A stretch of 64,000 bases of DNA from Symsagittifera roscoffensis (GCF_963678635.1 NC_087062.1:66127743-66191742), one strand, 5' to 3'. Positions 34,340 to 45,627 are shown, counted from the stretch's first letter. Numbers and translations: made by a program. Notes: generated by a model from the sequence alone, not told the origin.

Positions 34340-34915
34340 CTTATTTATTTCAGATCTGAAAAATCTATTTAAGATCTGAAATTTATTTTTTCTAGTTTAC
34401 TTCAGATCTGAAAAATCAATCATTCTGACACATTTTTCGCCATTTTTGATTCTTTTTGATTTTGATAGCTTTTGCTAGCTACTAGCAGGTACTCAGCAAC
34501 GTCTCAACTTGGAGAGAGCCAAATTATGTTTCCCCAATCATGAGATAAACATTGAAAATGCATTATTAATGCATGAAAAGCAAAAATTTGACAGGTATTA
34601 TAACCGTTTTGAATTTTTTTAACACAGTTGAACAAAAGAATTAGTTCGAAAAAAAAACTAATTGTGAAATTATTCGGAAGTTTTTTTTACCGCTAGTTAA
34701 TTTAAACATGATTGTTTATAGCAGAATTATCAAAAAATAAAACTCATTTTTTTGCTCGAAATGCATAAATTATAATTTAACAAAAGATTTGTCAGATTTG
34801 ATTTCAGATCTAAAATTTTGTTTTTCAAGGTTATTTCAGAATCAAATTTCAGATCTGAAATTTGTTAATTCTTATCAAGATCTGAGGTAAAAAATTTCAG
34901 ATCTGAGAATCAACT
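34340..34915. repeat. Scattered TTTCAGATCTGAAA palindromes
   Basis: The 14-bp palindrome or its core AGATCTGA occurs about eight times in two clusters (34350-34412 and 34800-34912), separated by unrelated AT-rich sequence. It looks like the two arms of a fold-back element. Confidence 0.65.
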
Positions 34916-35042
34916 TATGTAAGAAATAAAGAAATTCAGATATTGCACAGAAAATCCCGGGTGCTTTAATACGAGCTTATAAGGTGTGCTTTATTACGAG
35001 CTCTATGAAAACTTTACCCTATAGGCGCTTTTTAGGGTACAA

Positions 35043-36300
35043 CCCGCACCGGAGTTCCATGGATAAAAAATCGATTATAATGGAAAAATGTTGTATAAAA
35101 TGTTGTTATTATAATTCATTGTTGTGGCAAATTTAGACCACGTAATCGATTATATTGCCATTATAATCGATTATTTTCGTAAAACCACAATCCATTAGAA
35201 TCCATTGTAATGAATTATAATCCATTTATAATCCATTAAAAGTTTATTATAATCCAAATAAAATCCATTATAATTGATTATAATCTATTTTTTTTTTGCA
35301 AAATCATTGGCAAAACTTGCAACCTTACTGCGTTACTCACGACCTACTCGCAATCTAAACCTACTCGAATTAACCTTCCCCCCCCCCCCCCCCCCCCCCA
35401 CTTTGCCCCCCATCAGTCCGCATTTGCCCCAAACCCCCCTCTCGCAGTAAATGGGGGGGGGGGGGTTAAACTAAGATGGGGGGGTTAATTGAGGAGGGGT
35501 AAACTGGGGGAGGGGGACTGGGGAGGGGGCGTAGAGACTGGAGGGGGGGGGGGTAAACTGAGGGTGGGGGGAGGGGAGGTAAACGGGGGGGGGGGGGGGG
35601 GGGGCAAACTGGGGGTCATAAACCCCCCTCCCCCCAAAGTCTTCTGTGGCGGTAGTGATAAGAACTTGCAGGGAGGTGGGTGGAGATTGTGGTAAACTTG
35701 CAGGGAGGTGGGTGGAGATTGTGTTAAACTGGCAGGGATGTGGGTGGGGGGGGGGGGTAAGAAAGGGGAGGAAAACGGGGGGCGGGGTAAACGGGGGGGG
35801 GGGGGGGGGGGTAAACAGGGAGGAAACGGGGTGGGGGTGTAAACAGGGTGGGGAAAACGGGGGGGGGGGGGGGGAGGTGTAAACAGGTAGGAAAACGGGG
35901 GGGGGGACAGGGAAGGAGGTAAACGGGGTATATAAGACCAAACTATAAAGACTGAGAAGTAAAATGCAACATTTTATGAAGCCTAAAAATCTAATGCGTA
36001 GCGACTGCACTAAACAGGAAATCCGACAACTTTGAAAAAAAAATTGTATATTTGATGACTAACCTCCCCAAAAAATCCATTATAATCGATTATAATTGAT
36101 TATAATGGATTATTTTGCCTCGAAAACAAGTTTCATTTTTGTTCCAAAAATAATCGATTATAATCGATTATATTCGGATTTTATTGAATAAAAAAAATAG
36201 TTTCATTATAATCCATTTTTAATCAATTAATAATCCATTATTATCGAAATTTATTGAGACAGACCACGAAAATTCAATATAATCGATTACTATCCATGGA
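35043..36300. mobile_element. Composite inverted-repeat element, copy 3, cut by the assembly gap
   Basis: The left end CCCGCACCGGAGTTCCATGG is followed by GATAAAAAATCGATTATAAT. AT arms lie at 35070-35300 and 36070-36290. The right arm ends ...TCGATTACTATCCATGGA at 36300, the inverse of the left end, and the next base is N. The core (35370-35935) is poly-C then GGGGTAAAC-type repeats. The Pro-rich frame 35471-36010 (minus) and the Gly-rich frames on the plus strand are translations of this core. Confidence 0.75.
35450..35935 (+). repeat. G-rich minisatellite GGGGTAAAC(G)n
   Basis: Irregular units of TAAACGGGGGGG with long G runs. A 31-bp unit, TTGCAGGGAGGTGGGTGGAG plus 11 bases, is tandemly duplicated at about 35667-35729. 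Confidence 0.9.
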
Positions 36301-36500
36301 NNNNNNNNNNNNNNNNNNNNNNNNNNNNNNNNNNNNNNNNNNNNNNNNNNNNNNNNNNNNNNNNNNNNNNNNNNNNNNNNNNNNNNNNNNNNNNNNNNNN
36401 NNNNNNNNNNNNNNNNNNNNNNNNNNNNNNNNNNNNNNNNNNNNNNNNNNNNNNNNNNNNNNNNNNNNNNNNNNNNNNNNNNNNNNNNNNNNNNNNNNNN
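36301..36500. other. Assembly gap, 200 N
   Basis: Exactly 200 N, probably a placeholder of unknown true size. It starts at the terminal inverted repeat of the composite element. Confidence 1.
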
Positions 36501-36799
36501 CTTCAGGGATTTGACCCCCCTGCCGACTTAAAGTGTCCGCCCTTTGTACTATTTTGAGATATCCATTTTTGGTGATGGACCCTAAAAATTTTCTAAAGGC
36601 GCCTTTTGCGCCAATATATACTAGTTTTGAGGGGGGGAGCGCGCGTCGAAAAAAACGCGATTTTTTGGTCAAAAATTTTCCAAAAAGTGCCTAAAAATGC
36701 TTTTTTTTGGCCTATTTTTTCAAAATTATGGGAGAGCTCGAAAAATCAATTTGATCGACCTAAAAAAAAAGGTCGGCAAAATTTTTTGAAAATCCGAAC

Positions 36800-36830
<31 letters not shown>

Positions 36831-36862
36831 ACCCCCTCGAGAAAATCCTAGATCCGCCCCTG
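36501..36862. mobile_element. Dispersed repeat R with a hAT-like right end
   Basis: The right end, read on the minus strand, is CAGGGGCGGATCTAGGATTT, a common form of hAT-type termini. The 8 bp after it (TATCCAAA) could be one half of a target duplication. The left end is in or beyond the gap. The interior holds a poly-C run and the sequence that recurs at 7.33 kb and around the large retroelement. The frames here are low-complexity and not credited. Confidence 0.6.
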
Positions 36863-36880
36863 TATCCAAATACGGTTGAC

Positions 36881-37076
36881 ATGGAAGAGGCTGAACAAAA
36901 CGTGGAACTCTCTACTCGTTGTACCTATAAAAATTTACCTATCAATGGTGTACTTATCAACTTTGGAGAATCAAGGATCGAAATGAAAGAGAAAATAAAA
37001 AATCGAGTGCAACATCGTCAAAAGAGGTGCTTATTGTTCCGTTCATTGAAAATGGGGGAGAAACCTTTGTATTCGG
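36881..37076 (+). CDS. Candidate first exon of an unidentified gene
   Basis: An ATG in good context (GACATGG) opens 65 codons of mixed composition (MEEAEQNVELSTRC..., ...FRSLKMGEKPLYSG) that run to a strong donor, CGG|GTAAGT, at 37077. Base composition is less AT-rich than its surroundings. I find no second exon or paralogue in the window and do not recognise the protein. A chance frame is possible. Confidence 0.35.
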
Positions 37077-37079
37077 GTA

Positions 37080-37690
37080 AGTTTTAGTTTTTTTTTTTCA
37101 CGCAAAATCAGGTAGTTCAAATTATCATCGGACTGGGTGATATATCAGATTAAAGCCCTTTCAGTCGTGATTCGAACCACATTAATAAAGTCCCAAAATG
37201 TTTTTCTTGTTATCGAGAAAAACCGACTGAAAAAATTGATTTTTTGTCTAATTTTTGTCTTATTTGAAGCCGTTTACAAAAACTCGAGTAAAAAAGTTTT
37301 TATGAATAAAATAGTTTTCATATTTAGAATAAATGGCATATAAGTTCTAATGCCATTTTGGGAATCAAAAACCTCAAACTTTGTTAAAATAATTTTTGAT
37401 TTATTTTATGTTTAATTTTCTGGTCATTTCAATCAAAAACTGTTGTCCTGTTTGCCATTTTACTTCGATTGTCGAGTATGCCTAAGTTATAGTTTAACTT
37501 CAGATCCTTTCATCACACCACGCATAAAAACTACACTCAATTAAAAAAATTTCTTGTAGTTTTTTGAAGAGTATGGTCAGAACATTCTGTGCTTCTTGCA
37601 TAGTAACCGGATATCATTGTTAAGTTTTGACCTCAGAAGTTGCAGTTTTGCGACTAAAAGTTCACCGTCCAGCACAAAGACAAATCAAAC
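37080..37690. other. No gene seen
   Basis: AT-rich, possibly the intron of the candidate gene to the left. No acceptor-bounded exon was recognised. Confidence 0.4.
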
Positions 37691-38110
37691 CTGATTTTGG
37701 CCAAACACAGGTCAAAACACCAATCGAGCTCAGTCGAAACCCAAAACGAGTACTGCCAATTTTTGTTTTAAGAACTTAATTAAATTTCTATCTAGTTCGG
37801 AAACGAGCAAAAACACTGGTCAAAGAAGACGTACGACAGAGCTGTTTACAAAATCACTTTTTACTTATGCTGCCGAAGCTTCGTGTTTTAGTGAAGCCTA
37901 CAAATGTTTTCAAATTAAGTTTGCATCAACACAAAACATCACTTAACAAAGATGCAAAAAAATTACTTGCAATTTACTCGAAGTAACTTAAGGCCGAGGT
38001 GGTCAAAAAACAGAACCTGGGTTGAGCAAGTTCGAAACAAACATCCAGCACGGTCGAAACAAAGGTGGAGCACAATCGAAACTGTTCAAGCAGAGTCGAT
38101 GCATGGCAGA
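37690..38110. repeat. Degenerate CAGCACGGTCGAAAC repeat
   Basis: Scattered units such as CCAGCACGGTCGAAAC, GGAGCACAATCGAAAC and AAGCAGAGTCGATGC. Related units lie at 16.8-17.0 kb (opposite strand), 40.26-40.55 and 40.9-41.0 kb. Confidence 0.6.
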
Positions 38111-38255
38111 ATTGAAACATTTTGAATTATGAAAATTGATAAATTCTCAGACTGTTGTTTTTTCTCGGTTTCTCAATTTCATGTTTTTTCTTTGCCAATT
38201 TTTTGCTTTTTCATAAGGTTTGAGCCTCTAATTGATGTTTAGAAGGTTTTCCCTG

Positions 38256-38575
38256 TATACCCGGTATGACCTCCATAAACCGAAAATGCTAATCATACAA
38301 TTTCATACACTTAGTCTATGGAAGAACGCTAGTCATAGAAATTTTATTTATGAAAAATTTCTAAATTTTCAATTTCCATATATGAAAAAATACTAGTCAT
38401 ACACTTTCCATATATGAAAAAATGCTAGTCATACAATTTCCATATATGAAAAAATACTAATCATAGACCTTTCATGCAATTTTCTGTACGTATGGAATTG
38501 CATGGAAAGTGTATGACTAGCATTTTTCCATATATGGAAATTGTATGACTAGCATTTTTGGTCAACCCGGGTATA
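38256..38575. mobile_element. 320-bp MITE with TATACCCGG termini
   Basis: The left end, TATACCCGGTATGACC, then AAAATGCTAATCATACAATT, is inverted at the right end ...AATTGTATGACTAGCATTTT, then TGGTCAACCCGGGTATA. Inside, CATATATGAAAAAATGCTAG and its inverse repeat several times. The centre folds as CATGCAATT/AATTGCATG. The whole unit can form one long hairpin. TA is the likely target duplication. Confidence 0.8.
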
Positions 38576-38619
38576 TTTTAAGGATTTCAATGTCCAGTTT
38601 GTGTAACAGCGGTATACCA

Positions 38620-39505
38620 TTTACTCAACTTCCCAGATTGACCAAAAAATTCTAATCCTAAAAATTCAATGCTATTCAATAAAAGAGAAGCTTGCGATAA
38701 ATGTCTGTGAGTAGCATTTTTTCATCAATAGAAATTGTATGCTTAGCATTTTCTTCCTGTACGGGAGGTTTAAAATTAGAAATGCTCCAATAACACCCCT
38801 GTATTATGGCAATTTTTAAACAGTTAGAAAAGGAGCAAAAGGATTCAAAAATTGTATCAATTCCTTGCCATACGACAAGAAGAGAAGAAAAAATCAGAGA
38901 AATTAGGTTTTCATATAAGAATTTCTCCTTATTTGTTATAAAAGCAGAGCAGTTTTTATTCCTAATCTTTTATTTTATTTTATTCTTTGTTCTCTTTTGT
39001 GAGATTTTGTATGGCGTGTTTTTATATGCCTTGATCAATGTCTGATAGTTTAAAAATTCAAAAATTTAAAATAATCATCACTGAAAATTTTTGCCAAAAA
39101 TTTAAATTTTGTTACTTTCGTTATATAAATTGTGAAAGACAGCTCGAAGACAATACAGGTCGTTTTTCATGCAATGTAAATGCAAATCCGTCCAACCTTT
39201 GGTGCTTTGAGTAACCAAGGTCTTTGTCACTTGTGTTCGGTTGCAAACATAACCGAAAATTTGTCAGAAAAAAAATGTAGCTACAAAAAACAACTTTTTG
39301 GTTTATGGTGAAAACCCCTATTATACAGTTTCCATTTATGGGAAAATGTTTATTATTGAGATTCCATACAATTATTGGTACGTTTGGAATTGCATGAAAA
39401 GAAATTTCTCATTTATGAGAATTGTATGATCAGCATTTTTGGTCAACCCGGGTGTATGTAATTATATGATTTTGCATTTTCGGTCTATGGAGGTCACCCC
39501 GGTGT
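38620..39505. mobile_element. Further, older parts of the same MITE family
   Basis: GAAATTGTATGCTTAGCATT (38725), GAATTGTATGATCAGCATTT (39419) and two nested right ends follow: CATTTTTGGTCAACCCGGGT (39436) and CATTTTCGGTCTATGGAGG, then TCACCCCGG (39470-39501). The outermost end pairs with the left end at 38261 (GGTATGACCTCCATAAACCG), giving an outer unit of about 1.25 kb around the 320-bp one. An open frame at 38806-39045 (Lys-rich, then hydrophobic) lies inside. I cannot tell whether it is coding. Confidence 0.6.
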
Positions 39506-39924
39506 GATTGTTATATCAGCTTCAATTCATATCGAGCTTGTTGTTTTCCTTTGTAAGTCCCCCAGCGGATGAAAAAATCTAAACTCCCCTCCGGCAGTTT
39601 TTGACTTTTTGAAAAAAAAACTTTGGTCACAAAACATCCGTATATCTAACAATTAACGTCAAAAGCCACAAATTTATTAACTGACCTCAAAAACCAAAAA
39701 GGGAACAGGTGTCAAAACCTACACGTTCCTTCCAGAAATAGATGTTACCTGCCTTCCTCTAAGTGATGGACACTACACATTTCAATTATTAATAAACAGA
39801 CTTATATTATTCAAACTGCTGTCTCTAACCTTGAAAGTTTAATTGTGTCAACTGGAATAACATAAAACCAACATAAATGGTTTAGTATCATTATGGTTCA
39901 GAATCATTAAAGCAGACCTTGACA

Positions 39925-40115
39925 TTCATTTCTGAACGTAATTGAATTAGTTTATTTACTTTGTTCTACGAAATTATGGTTTTCGTAAATTTTACAACTT
40001 GGCTGCTACTCGTGCAAACGGTCTTCGTAGAATATGGCAAGTTGTCCAATTCAAGCCAAAGTTTTCACACTCATCTTCTGACAACTTACAAATGTCCTCA
40101 TTAACAACCCGTACC
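39925..40115. repeat. Segment duplicated at 41697-41890
   Basis: CTACTCGTGCAAACGGTCTT and the surrounding 190 bp, from TTTCTGAACGTAATTGAATT to CATTAACAACCCGTAC, recur at 41697-41890 with few changes. It is part of the tandem duplication next to the retroelement. Confidence 0.9.
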
Positions 40116-40259
40116 TGCTTCCATAATCCTATAAAATCATAACTAAACCTGTTAAAGTTAGAACTGATTTGGATAATTTTTGTTCACCCTCCGAGTTGAA
40201 GAGCTAGATTTTTGTCTTCGGTCCAATTGTTGTTCGACCAAAATTCCGTGGTCGAAAGC

Positions 40260-41010
40260 AGCCATTTTCCTAAACACAATTTCGAAAGATGGTGACAAAA
40301 CATAGTCGAACATTATTTTGAATCATGGACGAACACACGAAGTATGGTCGAAGCATGGTCAAACACAACGTCGAATACAAAGTTATCCGCTAAAATCGAC
40401 AATATTGAACAAAACAGAGCAAAATCGAAATGTCGAAAGCGGAAACTGTTTGACCAACAAGGGCGATTACTGACATCGTTCGACTCAAACTGTCGAAAAC
40501 TGACATCGTTTGACCGTTTTGGTCGAATGAATAGATGGGCACCGCAGCACAAGCGGTTGTTGCGCTAGGCTCCGTTGTGATTCATTTCAACACGAGTGGT
40601 ATTGTATGCATGAGATCGTGTTTGCTCCTCTTCATTTTTTGGAAGTTGTCTTTTGGCCTAGTCTGACGAGCAGCCAACCTGAGTCGTTTACTGTCAAATC
40701 CTTTTTTCTAGGGTCGATTTGGTAGAAAGATAACCAGTTAAGGTCCAGCGCATTTTCCTTTGGTCCAGAAAAGTAGGTCATGCTGAGACACAGTAGTCAG
40801 AAAAAAATGAGCCAAAAACAGCCCATTCTGTCAAATAGTTAACCGACCTTCCAAACTGTAGTATTGCAAATCAATCGACCCCACTGTTTCTTTTAGTAAA
40901 AAACATGGTCGAAAACATGATCGAAACATACTCGAACTCTATTTCGAACCATAGTCGAACTCTATTTCGAGCCATAGACTAACAAAAAGTCGAAAACAAA
41001 GTAGGGTCAA
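40260..41010. repeat. Degenerate CATGGTCGAA repeat region
   Basis: Many spaced units such as CATAGTCGAAC, CATGGTCAAACA, CATCGTTTGACC and CATGATCGAAACATACTCG. The short frames on both strands here derive from the repeat. Confidence 0.6.
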
Positions 41011-41231
41011 CAGATAGCCGCGCACATAATCGCACAAAGGAAAGGGTTAATTGTAGAAAATTTTTCAAATTGGTTGAAAATTTTGTTGAACTTTTTATAG
41101 GTGGACTCCTTTGATTTTCTGAGCTCTCCTAAATCGCTCTAGAGCCCTTATTTTTACCAAATGTTCTGAACCGCATTCGAACTTTGAAAAAAAAGGTCAA
41201 AAAAGGCCAAAAAAGGCGTTTTTAGGCACTT

Positions 41232-41621
41232 TGAGTTATGTAAATTTGAGTTATTAAATACTATACTCATAGAGTAATTTCAGATAAGGTACACCGTCTG
41301 CTCGTCACGCTATCTTATTTTCGGCCGGATAGATTCGTGCAACTTCTTAGTCTAATACCGATCTTAATCTTACTCTTATGTTTCCTAGTCTCAATAGATC
41401 TAGTGTACACCGGTTTGCGCGAGTTAGTTCCAGAATGAGAACAACTGTATTCTAAGTTTAATTCAAATTGTTCTGGTGTTGAAACTAAAAATAGTTTCAA
41501 CACTTTACAAATAAATAGGTTGTTAGTTTGATGGAGTATGATTGGTTAGTATTTAATGTTTTATAGAGATAAAATATCATAATATTAACCAATGGTAAAC
41601 ACTAGTTTAGATCTGGTTCAA
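41232..41621 (-). mobile_element. Extra LTR (LTR1) plus about 80 bp of internal sequence
   Basis: A 390-bp LTR copy that differs from the 379-bp LTRs by an 11-bp duplication near its start (AATTTGAGTTA). It is preceded by the same GCACTT as the 3' LTR. After it about 80 bp of element-internal sequence follow (to about 41700), then the flank repeats. It arose by tandem duplication of the element's 3' edge and flank. Confidence 0.85.
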
Positions 41622-41696
41622 CCCATCCGGGGTTTAGAGAGTTTTAGTTTTTCAATGTTTTTATTGTAGTGTAGGATGGATGTCCTCTAACCTTCT

Positions 41697-41890
41697 GAAC
41701 AACTTTCTGAACCTAATTGAATTAGTTTATTTACTTTGTTATACGAAATTATGGTTTTCGTAAAGTCTACAACTTGGCTGCTACTCGTGCAAACGGTCTT
41801 CCTAGAATATGGCAAGTTGTCCAATTCAAGCTAAAAGTTTTCACATTCATCTTGTGACAACTTACAAATGTCCTCATTAACAACCTGTAC
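41697..41890. repeat. Second copy of the 39925-40115 flank
   Basis: Nearly identical to the earlier flank. About 1.1 kb that separates flank and LTR in the first copy (40.115-41.21 kb) is missing here, so the flank joins AAAAAAGGC directly. Confidence 0.9.
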
Positions 41891-41920
41891 AAAAAAGGCA
41901 AAGAGCGTTTTTAGGCACTT

Positions 41921-42299
41921 TGAGTTATGTATTAAATACTATAGTCATAGAGTAATTTCAGATAAGTTACACCGTCTGCTCGTCACGCTATCTTATTTTC
42001 GGCCGGATAGAGTCGTGCAACTTCTTAGTCTAATACCGATCTTAATCTTACTCTTATGTTTCCTAGTCTCAATAGATCCAGTGTACACCGGTTTGCGCGA
42101 GTTAGTTCCAGAATGAGAACAACTGTATTCTAAGCTTAATTCAAATTGTTCTGGTGTTGAAACTACAAATAGTTTCAACACTTTACAGATAAATAGGTTG
42201 TTAGTTTGATGGAGTATGATTGGTTAGTATTTGATATTTTATAGAGATAAGATATCATAATAATAACCAATGATAAACACTAGTTATGATCTGGTTCCA
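41921..42299 (-). repeat. 3' LTR
   Basis: 379 bp, TG...CA, bounded on the left by ACTT. The internal side reads on into CCCATCAGGGGTTTAGAG, whose reverse complement lies where the polypurine tract should be. That tract is weak (CCCCTGATGGG before the LTR). Confidence 0.9.
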
Positions 42300-43920
42300 C
42301 CCATCAGGGGTTTAGAGATTTTTAGTTTTTCAATGTTCTTATTGTAGTGTAGGATGGATGATGGTGTTTTTTCTTTAGAGGTTGCGAGCATATTCTTTTT
42401 TCTGGTTTGGAAGAAGAGTTGTTATCACGATAGTTTCGGGAGATCGTATTATGGGTTCTGATTGATTGTGATGAGTGTTGATCTGGTTGATTTTAGAGAA
42501 TAGGAACATTGCTACCCCACATTACTATTCTCAATCTTGTTCGGATGTGGTATGTAGTTTGACTTTGGATGAAGTGCCTGGTGACTTGGATTTGTACGAA
42601 TACTTCTGTTGCAATAGATTTCCTTTGCTGCGATGCCAAGTCGTACTTTAAATCCATTGAGGGTAGTGATGGTAGACAGCAAGTCAGGTGGATTGCCAAT
42701 CCGTAGTTGGAGTGTGATTGGGTTGTAAAGTTCCATGATGCTCTTATTTGGGCTGTATAAAATCTATATACTGCATTGTATTTTTTACAAATCTTTGTTA
42801 ATTTTTTTTAGTCATGAGTTTGTATTAGTTTTTAATGCAAAAGCGTTACTATTTAGTTCGGTTATTTTCAAAAGCTACTCACACTTGAGTAACTCCCGTC
42901 AAAAACAGTGTCGTGGGTGTCACAAAGCGTGGATGTAGCACGGTGGGTGAGGCCGGCCATAGAGCATGCTCAGGACGTCCACTTCTGGTGGGTTAGGCCA
43001 GAAGTGAGGGTATAATTTCATGCTCTCGTTTTGGAGGGTCCTGTTTTTAGTTCAACCTTTCATGCTATTTTTCATAAGTGAAGTTTTCTTTTGTTGTTTT
43101 AGTTATGTCTTTTTTTCAAAAATCGAATTGTTTGTTTTGGGTTTCTCTTTCGGCATTTTGGTGTTTTGTTCTTTTGTGTTCTGAATTAAAAGTAGTCTTC
43201 AAAAGAATAAATTTATCCTGTTCTAAGCTGGTGTTAATCCAGTTTGGGTACCGTGGGTTTTCTTTTCTTAGTCATGCTGTTAGGTTGTGGTTTGTGGCGT
43301 TTAGAAAGCTTGGGTTGGTTAGTTTGGATTTTTATAAAATTCTTTTCCAACCGGGTTAAAGGAAAATTTGAAACGTGTTAAAATTTGTTAGAGTTGTTAT
43401 CAGTGAAGGTTGAAACTTAAATTCATTATCTTAAACAATTCTTTCGGGGCGAGCTGTGCGATTTTAGATAGAATTTGTGGGCGAGTGAATATAAAGAAGC
43501 GTCTTCGAAAAGGTTAGTACTGCTATCTGCAATTTATGAACAATTTTTATGAATTTACTACTTTACAATTATGAAATTTACTGCTTGGGGGTTGGTGGTT
43601 GAAATTATTAATTTATTTTCAATTGTATGAATAAGTACTGCATTGGGGAAAAGAATTTATGTATCAATTTACAGATCTGTAGGGGATAATTTTATTGCTT
43701 CAATTACTGAATAAGTTAATAGAATTTTATGAATTGATAAAAAGTTTCTGTTTTTTATTTTGCTATTTTGTTCTGTAGATGATTAAAGATTGTTCCTATG
43801 AAGAAAAAAAGAAAACACTAAATAAAAATGGTTATTAGTAAATTATCGAATTCATATTACATTATCGTCGGTGAAGAAACCATGGGGAAAAACATCGTGG
43901 ATGATATCAGATGAGGTTAG
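42300..43920 (-). other. Element 3' region, weak coding signs only
   Basis: Between the post-env ORF and the 3' LTR. A minus-strand frame (42736-42512, start MELYNPITLQLRIGNPPDLL) has plausible composition but no recognised domain, and its overlapping sister frame (42699-42493) is a shadow. Plus-strand frames at 42735-43359 are taken as antisense noise. The rest is AT-rich without a clear feature. Confidence 0.4.
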
Positions 43921-43931
43921 TAGTTTAGCTA

Positions 43932-45627
43932 TCAAACGAATAAAGTGTTTAGTTTGCAGAAGTTGCCAAAACAATTCGAGTGCTTTAATGATGTTGTGCT
44001 CTTCAGTGCTAGGTGATTGTTTATACGGTTTTGAATAAGGTTATATAGTTTGTGATTAGAGCGAGTGTTATTTATGAATTCTAGGATTGGGTCTGCAACG
44101 GGCTGGAGGAATTCATGAAGGAAAATTAGTGGGCGGGATTCGTCTACATTTAGGATTTTGGTTAGGGGACAGAAGATATGCATCTGGGTGATGGGATCGT
44201 AATTTCGCAGGGTGCCTTGTAAGTTGGTGTCTTCAATACCATAGGTGTGTGAAGTTAAAACAAATGGTGTGGTGTATTTAGAGTTAATGTATTGATATCT
44301 ATGACGAAGTTGGCGTGCCGGTGTATTGAGAGTGTAATGGTGTTGAATGAATTTGTAGTAAGTGTATGTGTGTGTTTGTTTATTTCGTAACATGACTTCG
44401 TGTGAACAGTGCAAATCATTAGGAAAGGTTAATGAAAAGTGGTTAAATTTGTCAAAGCATCATAAGCATGAATATCACGTTGAATGAGATGACGTTGTCG
44501 TAATTTTATTTCGGATATTGAGGGTGAAGTTGTTTGGGGTCTCGATGAAAATTTTTTTCTGTTAGATGTTAGCAAATGAGTCATGGTTTAGAAAGATGTC
44601 TTCGTTAGGTCGTATGATATTATGATCGTATTAATCGATAGAATAGTCCTGAGCCTTAGGAGCAGTGAATTTGGTTAGTGATTGTCTATATCCTATTTGT
44701 GTGAATTGTTTTGGGGTTAGAGCTGTTGTTAGAAGACAGAGCTGGGTGCTGCACACTTCATTATCATAAGGGGTATTATATAGTGGCAGTGATAGTGGAT
44801 TAGTAAAGTGATAACTAGATGTCCATGAAAGTGTGAGGTATAATACATGCTCGCTTACATATTTGAGCGTCTACATGCTCCCTTTCATAACTCATCATTT
44901 GGGTCTGAATGGAAGTATGTATATTGGGGGGAAAAGGGTAGACAAATTTGGAGGAATTCCTTGGTATTAGTGTTAAGTGGATGATTGACAAATGTGCTGG
45001 ATGTTGCTGGGTTAGATGGGAATGGAGTATTTGGGAATTTTCCTTAAAAGGTTCGGTAAGCGCGGTTTGTACTAGAGGATGGGGTTGATGAGGAAGTCGG
45101 GTTTTGAGAAGGTGTATAATTTGAGGAGGGGGTTGGGGTTGATGGGTTGGATGATGTTATAGATTGTGAGAGTTGGTGAATAGTTTGAGAGTGTTGTAAT
45201 TGTTGTTGCAGTGTTATGAATTCATCAAGCTCGTGTGATATTTGTGTGTGGTCTGAGTCGTTGTTATCGGATGGTTCACTGGTTAGAGGGGAATATATGG
45301 GTGTAACATTTGAAATGGTAGAGGCAGGGGAAGGGGGTTCAATTTTGACTTGGGAATGGAAAGGTTAAAAAGGAGGTTGGGAAAATGTAGATGGACTGCG
45401 TTCAGAGTTGGCACATTCGTCGGGTGTTTCGATATCAGATTTGTTGAATTGAGAGATAGTGTTAAATTTTGTTGTGTTGGAATTAGTGTCTGATTCCATG
45501 CTGGACGATGTGTTATGATGAGGTGATTGAGGTGGGGGAAAGCAAAAAGTGGGATGATGGGAAGGTTGTTCTTGAGGTTGGCTGGGTGGGAAATTGATCG
45601 ATGGAGGGATCCAACTTGACGGCTCAT
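43932..45627 (-). pseudogene. Post-env ORF(s) of unknown function
   Basis: The minus strand reads leftward through a Pro/Ser/Asn-rich part (45627-45283), a Gln/Ser-rich part (LQQQLQHSQTIHQLSQ near 45200), a region with several stops (about 45000-44500), and a 160-residue open frame (44414-43932). The last frame contains YKFIQHHYTLNTPARQLRHR and PLIFLHEFLQPVADPILEF. It has a folded-protein composition, unlike the low-complexity start. I do not recognise the family. Together the pieces suggest one gene of about 550 codons, now broken. It lies after env, where simple Ty3/Gypsy elements have nothing. Confidence 0.5.

Noticed and set aside
35471-36010. Pro-rich 179-residue protein
   Set aside because: Translation of the GGGGTAAAC repeat on the opposite strand, ending in the element arm.
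41232-41621. Solo LTR from an independent insertion
   Set aside because: It carries internal sequence past its end and shares its left flank with the 3' LTR, so it is a tandem duplicate.
42735-43359. Plus-strand frames rich in Phe, Leu and Ser
   Set aside because: They are antisense to the minus-strand retroelement and show only the composition expected of its complement.
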